From: an uncultured Catenibacterium sp.
GTDB lineage: Bacteria > Bacillota_I > Bacilli_A > Erysipelotrichales > Coprobacillaceae
Assembly (NCBI GenBank): GCA_900540685.1
Contig: UQGS01000030.1
Location: forward strand, 1 to 25,859
DNA: 25,859 bases
Direction: 5' to 3'
The notes beneath the pieces are model-generated. The model was not told the origin of the DNA. It ran no database searches and saw only the letters and a program-made list of their open reading frames with translations. Position 1 is the first letter of the stretch. Each line of letters starts with the position of its first letter. Position numbers and translations under genes: made by a program. Positions 21,796 through 25,859 of the stretch are shown here, piece after piece.

Positions 21796-23687
21796 ATATC
21801 TAATCCTCCATATGGAATCAAATGCAGGTCCATACAACAATTTCTCATTCTAGTTTTATCAAGAGAAAGATACTTATCTACAGTAGAATCATCAGCATGA
21901 CCTAATGCATATGCAGCATCTGTAGTGCTGTAACTGTGACTTACGATGTTTGATGCATAGGTTCTTCTTAAAGTATGGAAAGTTATTCCTTTATAATCTA
22001 TCTCTAATTTATCCAATACTATTTTTATTGCACTATTACAAACAGTTTTACTAGGAACTCTATAAGGTGCATGAAGGGTTTGAAATAGAAAATCATGATT
22101 AGAAATATGATGAAGAGATTTCATGTATCGATAGATACTGTTGGCAACCATTACAGGCATAGGCAAAGTTAGCTGTTTCATCGTTTTGGCTTGTGTAAAA
22201 GTAATTGTAAGTTTTTTTAATGAGATATCCTTTCTTTTCAAGTTGATTGCATCTGTAGCTCTTAATCCCATTCGAACTCCTAAAAGAAACAAGCAATAGC
22301 TTCGCAATTCTAATTCTGTTTTGAAATCATTTTTATGATTATAAATCAGTTCTAAAGTATCTAAGTCCATAATAACAATCAACTTTTTCGGCAATCTATA
22401 TCCTTTTAATAATATAGATTCATGATAGTTTGGTATGATCTTTTTGTCATAGAGATAGCATAGAAACTGTCTAATTCGTATCAAATAGGCATTCTTACCT
22501 TCTACGGTGGAATGATAGTCCCTGTTTTTGAAATCGCACAAAAGATGAGGCGTGATTTTATTGAAACTGTCAACTCCTGTTTTATCCAAATATAATGTAA
22601 AGCGTAATATAGAGTTGGCATCCATTTCCAAAGTATTTTTTTTGTATCCCAGTCTCTTACGATAGTTAAGATAATCATCAATATTTTGTCTTGCCCACGA
22701 AGGACATGATTTGATATAGTTTTTTTCTTTAAAACAGTAACATGAATTGAAATTAATGGGTTTTCCATTGATATAATCAAAATATCGATAAAGTAATGTC
22801 CTACTTTCCTTATATGATGAAATTAAGTTTTTAAGAATATCTAAACAGAATAAATTAATTGTTTCATAGCAAATTGGTAAATGAAACATGTCTACAAACA
22901 AAGCAAACTGTTCAATAACATAGGGTGCATGCATTAAATGATGACGGCTATAATCGTTTTCTTTCATTAAATTCATAAATGACGTAATTTGTCTACAAAA
23001 TAGAGATTGACTTAAAGAATTATCTGTTGATAAATTGGATATTTCTAGATTTATATTAGAAAGGTATTCATAAAAGCCTATAACTTTTTTATCTGTGATG
23101 AATGCCAGCAAAATATTATCAATCACTTTTTTTTCATAACAATATTCAAGAAATCTACTAATATAGTTTAACATTCTAGAAAAATTTACCTCACTTGAGT
23201 GATTGTTGTTTTTACAGATAAAATCATAAATATCTTTATACGATAATTTTTCGAGTTTAACTTTTGAGAGTTCAAGACATCTTAAGAAATATGCGACATA
23301 GTTTTTAATTGAATTGTAATTTAATGACGGTGTTTTTATAAAATCATCAATCAACTTTCGATGCTCATTATTCAATTTAAGATAATTACTTGTATTATTG
23401 AAATAAGTATATTTTCCATCAATTGGAAAATCACGATTATGATAGATATCATCCATCATATAAGTAAAATGTTTAACAGCTTTCCATTTTCCTTTATACC
23501 AAACATTTTTATTTGATATGATCCATTCAATCAACGAGTCAAAATCATATTTATCGACTTCCTTCAGTTTGATATAAAGCATTTGACTTGCAACAGTATA
23601 TAGTCTATTAATAGAATATGATTTTGTGAAATCTTCAGTAATATTAGACAATGTACAATCGCAAAGAATCTTATAAAAATCTAACAT
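21792..23687 (-). CDS. large tyrosine recombinase, first gene of the trio
   Basis: A protein of 631 residues, about twice the usual recombinase length. ATG 23687-23685 follows AAAGGAGGATTGAAGCT, and TGTTATGAT at 23717-23725 is a likely extended -10. The catalytic half (about 330-631) has a core-binding segment (WARQNIDDYLNYRKRLGYKK), Arg476 (GVRMGLRATDAINL), Lys501, His571-x-x-Arg574 (TFHTLRRTYAS), His597 (ALGHADDS) and Tyr606 (VDKYLSLD). Residues 1-320 are helical and contain at least one more core-binding-like repeat (about 120-190, NYNSIKNYVAYFLRC... FLEYCYEKKV). They may recognise the long terminal repeats. Size and layout recall TnpB of Tn554, but no sequence comparison was possible. Confidence 0.92.
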   Translation of the reverse strand: MLDFYKILCDCTLSNITEDFTKSYSINRLYTVASQMLYIKLKEVDKYDFDSLIEWIISNKNVWYKGKWKAVKHFTYMMDDIYHNRDFPIDGKYTYFNNTSNYLKLNNEHRKLIDDFIKTPSLNYNSIKNYVAYFLRCLELSKVKLEKLSYKDIYDFICKNNNHSSEVNFSRMLNYISRFLEYCYEKKVIDNILLAFITDKKVIGFYEYLSNINLEISNLSTDNSLSQSLFCRQITSFMNLMKENDYSRHHLMHAPYVIEQFALFVDMFHLPICYETINLFCLDILKNLISSYKESRTLLYRYFDYINGKPINFNSCYCFKEKNYIKSCPSWARQNIDDYLNYRKRLGYKKNTLEMDANSILRFTLYLDKTGVDSFNKITPHLLCDFKNRDYHSTVEGKNAYLIRIRQFLCYLYDKKIIPNYHESILLKGYRLPKKLIVIMDLDTLELIYNHKNDFKTELELRSYCLFLLGVRMGLRATDAINLKRKDISLKKLTITFTQAKTMKQLTLPMPVMVANSIYRYMKSLHHISNHDFLFQTLHAPYRVPSKTVCNSAIKIVLDKLEIDYKGITFHTLRRTYASNIVSHSYSTTDAAYALGHADDSTVDKYLSLDKTRMRNCCMDLHLIPYGGLDI

Positions 23688-23742
23688 AGCTTCAATCCTC
23701 CTTTGATTAAAGCTATATCATAACAATATGAAAAGAATAAGA

Positions 23743-23829
23743 ATTATCCCCAACTTTTCAAATAAAAATCCTGTACTTACAGGTATTAATGTGAAAATTG
23801 GGGATAATATTTTTTTCTGAATAAATCTA
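23743..23829. repeat. right terminal inverted repeat of the trio element
   Basis: Mate of 19758-19844. It carries the same nested dyad (ATTATCCCCAA ... TTGGGGATAAT with inner CCTGTA-CT-TACAGG at 23770-23783). The promoter of the first recombinase lies just inside it, so recombinase binding here could also control expression. Confidence 0.92.
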
Positions 23830-23856
23830 GTTATCCAAAATTTAGGATAACTAGAT
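23825..23856. repeat. palindrome at the right junction, absent from the left
   Basis: ATCTAGTTATCC-aaaattta-GGATAACTAGAT: perfect 12-bp arms and an 8-bp centre. The left arm starts inside the end of the inverted repeat (ATCTA) and the right arm ends with TAGAT at the IS66 junction. It may be a coupling sequence brought from an earlier site, or a true recombination site. Confidence 0.85.
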
Positions 23857-23891
23857 GAACGTACAATCAGACCATTTACAGTTAGCCGAAA
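23857..23891 (+). pseudogene. IS66-type transposase remnant, right part
   Basis: The codons GAA CGT ACA ATC AGA CCA TTT ACA GTT AGC CGA give ERTIRPFTVSR, which directly continues ...MTNSLD from 19762 (family: NNLAERAIRPFVVGRKNWLF). Homology stops at about 23891, where the family would continue with NWLF. A second insertion begins there. Confidence 0.8.
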
Positions 23892-23919
23892 TTATGCGCT
23901 CAATCCATTTATGTGCTGA
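23892..23919. repeat. direct repeat at the presumed left end of the second element
   Basis: TTATGCGCTCA (23892-23902) and TTATGTGCTGA (23909-23919) match at 9 of 11 positions, 17 bp apart. Placed at the point where IS66 similarity ends, they may be recombinase binding repeats of the terminal region. The 58 bp to the next gene hold only its ribosome site. Confidence 0.55.
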
Positions 23920-23977
23920 TAAATTCTTTTAAATATCTAAGTATATCATCTACTATGTATATAGGAGGTGACATACA

Positions 23978-25177
23978 ATGGAATGTCAATTAGAAAGGTT
24001 TGCAGAATTCCTTAGACAAAATAAATATTCTGAGTCGACAATAAAGGCATATTTGAAAGAATTAAAGGTGATTCATCAATTTGACTTTACAGCCACTGAG
24101 GATGATTGCGTTGTTTTTATTAATAAGACTATAAAGGATGCTGAGAAGCAAGGTATTTCAAAGAGCTATATTAATAACTTACGCGCTGCTCTTCATCAAT
24201 TGTTTTTAATGACTTTTGGTAAAACAGTAAAAGTATATTGTCTTCAAAATCGTTCTAGGGATTATATCGACTTATTTCTTGATGGTTTTTTCAGTTATTC
24301 TACCAAGTTCAAATCTCAAATCACTTCTACTGCATCAGCTGAGATGAACCATATCAGAGATTTCTTGAATTATATCGGATTTGATGCGTCTTATGATTTT
24401 TCACAATTAAGAGCTAATGATGTTATAGGTTTCATAAATGACAGTTATACCACATTAAAACCTTCATCCAGAGGTAGATACATAACATCAATAAGGAATT
24501 TTTTTAGATTCCTTGAATACAAAAACATCCCCATATCCAAAGAAATATTAGAATTACCATTGGCTGTTCCTGATTGGAAAGGAAGAAAAGTTCCAACTGT
24601 ATTAAATGAAGAAGAGAAAGCAAGATTAAAGAATCATTTTTCTCAGGATGAGGAAGCTGGACTTCGAAACCATTTAATAATCATACTGATGCTGGATTAT
24701 GGTCTAAGATGTTCAGAAATCCCTCAGATAACTATAAATGATATACAGTGGTCTATGAATAATATAATTATCAAGAAAACAAAGACTCATAATGATCGCT
24801 ATATCCCTCTGAATCAGAATTTTCTGATGCTGTTAGAGAAATATATCGTTAAATTCAGAAATAACAGTTCAAAGTATCTTTTTACTACAGTAAATCAAAG
24901 AAAAAAGAATCTAAAAATGAATACTGAAGAAGTAAGAAGAATTGTTCGTCTTGCTTTCAAAAAAGAAAATATACATGGATACTGGAAAGGCACACATTCG
25001 CTTAGACGTAGTGCGGCTTCACATTTATTTAATAATACTAATAGCTTTAAAGTAGTCAGTGATATATTAGGACATAAATCAATAGAATCAACCACAAGTT
25101 ATGTAAGAGTAGATTTTGAATTATTACGCTCTATTGCTTCTCCATGGCCTAGAAACGGTGGTGAAGTAAATGATTGA
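23978..25177 (+). CDS. tyrosine recombinase, first gene of the second element
   Basis: A protein of 399 residues, preceded by AGGAGGTGACATACA. Two core-binding-like segments (about 5-85 and 95-190) come before the catalytic domain with Arg244 (LDYGLRCSEIPQI), a Lys in KKTKTHNDRYIP (about 267-269), His340-x-x-Arg343 (GTHSLRRSAASHL), His366 (ILGHKSIES) and Tyr375 (TTSYVRVD). The C-terminal SPWPRNGGE tail is a pattern often seen in the first recombinase of RIT operons, from general knowledge. All catalytic residues are present. It overlaps the next gene by 8 bp. It is clearly different from all three recombinases of the neighbouring element. Confidence 0.92.
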   Translation: MECQLERFAEFLRQNKYSESTIKAYLKELKVIHQFDFTATEDDCVVFINKTIKDAEKQGISKSYINNLRAALHQLFLMTFGKTVKVYCLQNRSRDYIDLFLDGFFSYSTKFKSQITSTASAEMNHIRDFLNYIGFDASYDFSQLRANDVIGFINDSYTTLKPSSRGRYITSIRNFFRFLEYKNIPISKEILELPLAVPDWKGRKVPTVLNEEEKARLKNHFSQDEEAGLRNHLIIILMLDYGLRCSEIPQITINDIQWSMNNIIIKKTKTHNDRYIPLNQNFLMLLEKYIVKFRNNSSKYLFTTVNQRKKNLKMNTEEVRRIVRLAFKKENIHGYWKGTHSLRRSAASHLFNNTNSFKVVSDILGHKSIESTTSYVRVDFELLRSIASPWPRNGGEVND

Positions 25178-25832
25178 AACAAATTATATCTCTACTTTAG
25201 TGGAAGATTATATTGAATTCAAAAGAAGTTTGGGATTTGAATTAAAGATTATTGCTAAAAGATTACGCATATTTGCATCTTATACACGAACTCTTGATTA
25301 TGATGGATACATCACAAAAGATCTCGTTCTAAAATGGATTTGTAAGGGTACAGATTCTCAAAAAACAAGAGGAAGGAGGATGGAGATGTTTCTTCCGTTC
25401 TTGAAGTTCGCACATCTTAAAGATGAAAATAATGAAATAATATACAGTCAGATTTTCTCTAATGCGAGACAGAGACCAAATCCTCATATATATAATGAAT
25501 CAGAAGTTCTTGATTTAATTAGAAAGTGTGAGAACTTGTATTCTCCAGATCAGCTGAGAATAAAATCAATGCAGCTTGCTTTGGGATTGCTATGGGCAAC
25601 TGGAATGCGACCAAATGAAGTAGTTTCTTTAAAATATAAGGATATTGACTTTGAAAACGGCCTTATCAAGATTCGTGATACAAAATTACATAAAGATAGA
25701 ATAATTCCTATTCACGAAACTGTATTAGTCAAAATAAAAGAGTATATTTCATTTATTAATAGTCATGAAATATACCCAGAAGAAGATGATAATTTGTTAT
25801 ATACTGTTAAACCGCAAACTCTACCCATCTGA
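25170..25832 (+). CDS. tyrosine recombinase, second gene of the second element (C-terminus missing)
   Basis: The frame gives 220 residues with the core-binding domain (1-105) and the first half of the catalytic domain: Arg147 (WATGMRPNEVVSL) and Lys172 (RDTKLHKDRIIP). It stops at TGA 25830-25832, before the His-x-x-Arg and Tyr motifs. From about 25810 an alternative frame (VNRKLYPSDDCKLYYPI) is open to the window edge and looks more protein-like than the terminal VKPQTLPI. A one-base shift in the AAA near 25813 is therefore likely, by mutation or sequencing error. Without the next 300 bp this cannot be settled. Confidence 0.75.
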   Translation: MIETNYISTLVEDYIEFKRSLGFELKIIAKRLRIFASYTRTLDYDGYITKDLVLKWICKGTDSQKTRGRRMEMFLPFLKFAHLKDENNEIIYSQIFSNARQRPNPHIYNESEVLDLIRKCENLYSPDQLRIKSMQLALGLLWATGMRPNEVVSLKYKDIDFENGLIKIRDTKLHKDRIIPIHETVLVKIKEYISFINSHEIYPEEDDNLLYTVKPQTLPI

Positions 25833-25859
25833 TGACTGCAAATTATATTACCCTATATA

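Larger units (their letters stand above)
19758..23856 (-). mobile_element. recombinase-in-trio (RIT-type) transposon inserted in an IS66 transposase gene
   Basis: About 4.1 kb bounded by 87-bp inverted repeats (19758-19844 and 23743-23829; 83 of 87 match by hand) and filled by three overlapping tyrosine recombinase genes transcribed leftward. The pentamer TAGAT occurs at both outer junctions (19758-19762 and 23852-23856), and IS66 coding sequence continues in register on either side. RIT elements are known as mobile units made only of three tyrosine recombinase genes and terminal repeats. The large 631-residue first recombinase is also reminiscent of TnpB of Tn554-type elements, so membership is stated at the level of type only. 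No cargo gene is present. Confidence 0.85.
23892..25859 (+). mobile_element. start of a second recombinase-operon element, cut by the window edge
   Basis: After the IS66 remnant comes an 86-bp non-coding strip, then two overlapping tyrosine recombinase genes (23978-25177 and 25170 onward) reading rightward. Gene sizes and order (about 400 residues, then a second with an 8-bp overlap) fit a canonical RIT operon. A third gene and the far terminal repeat would lie outside the window. The left limit is inferred from where IS66 similarity stops. Confidence 0.6.

Noticed and set aside
19758..23856. Integron or chromosomal Xer system
   Set aside because: Three recombinases in one overlapping operon with long terminal inverted repeats, and no attC-like array or cassette genes.
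23892..23919. CRISPR array
   Set aside because: Only two short imperfect copies with a tiny spacing, and no cas genes anywhere in the window.

Overview
The window is AT-rich chromosomal DNA from a low-GC Gram-positive bacterium. Shine-Dalgarno sequences are strong (GGAGG), many -10 boxes are extended (TGnTATAAT), and the regulation is Bacillota-type: a T-box, an S-box (SAM) riboswitch and a long-form hibernation factor. Gene content and codon use would fit an Erysipelotrichia-type gut commensal, but that placement is inference. No rRNA, tRNA or CRISPR array was seen.

Layout. 1-620 is gene-poor, with one short ORF broken by an amber codon and tandem terminators. 621-3937 (minus strand) reads backwards as a VanR/VanS-like two-component system, a long hairpin, a secreted C39-type cysteine peptidase and a YcxB-like membrane protein. 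4076-5425 (+) is a MATE exporter. 5508-6397 (-) holds a type II toxin-antitoxin pair whose toxin frame is broken at an A-run, plus a 41-residue acidic protein. 6456-9100 is leuS behind a leucine T-box leader. 9165-12651 is a pair of fused ATPase-permease ABC proteins. 12695-13627 (+) is a YhcC-type radical SAM protein. 13700-16308 (-) carries hpf, metK with a SAM riboswitch, a NifU-like protein and a small membrane protein. 16571-19343 (+) is an S1-domain protein overlapping pgi, then a 3-hydroxyacyl-CoA dehydrogenase with a Rex-like operator upstream.

The accessory part is 19538-25859. An IS66-type transposase gene is split in frame by a 4.1-kb element with 87-bp terminal inverted repeats (4 mismatches by hand). 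It encodes three overlapping tyrosine recombinases of 631, 318 and 334 residues, so it is a recombinase-in-trio (RIT) type transposon. Removing it restores the IS66 reading frame at exactly the family spacing. An extra 12-bp-arm palindrome lies only at the right end, beyond the inverted repeat.

Immediately to the right, after about 35 bp of IS66 sequence, a second divergent recombinase operon begins (399 residues, then a partial second gene) and runs off the window. It may be a second trio element inserted into the same transposase gene. This nested pair is the most unusual part of the window.

The core genes are housekeeping (translation, SAM synthesis, glycolysis, Fe-S assembly, redox-linked acyl-CoA metabolism) and are mostly in short transcription units, each closed by a clear intrinsic terminator.
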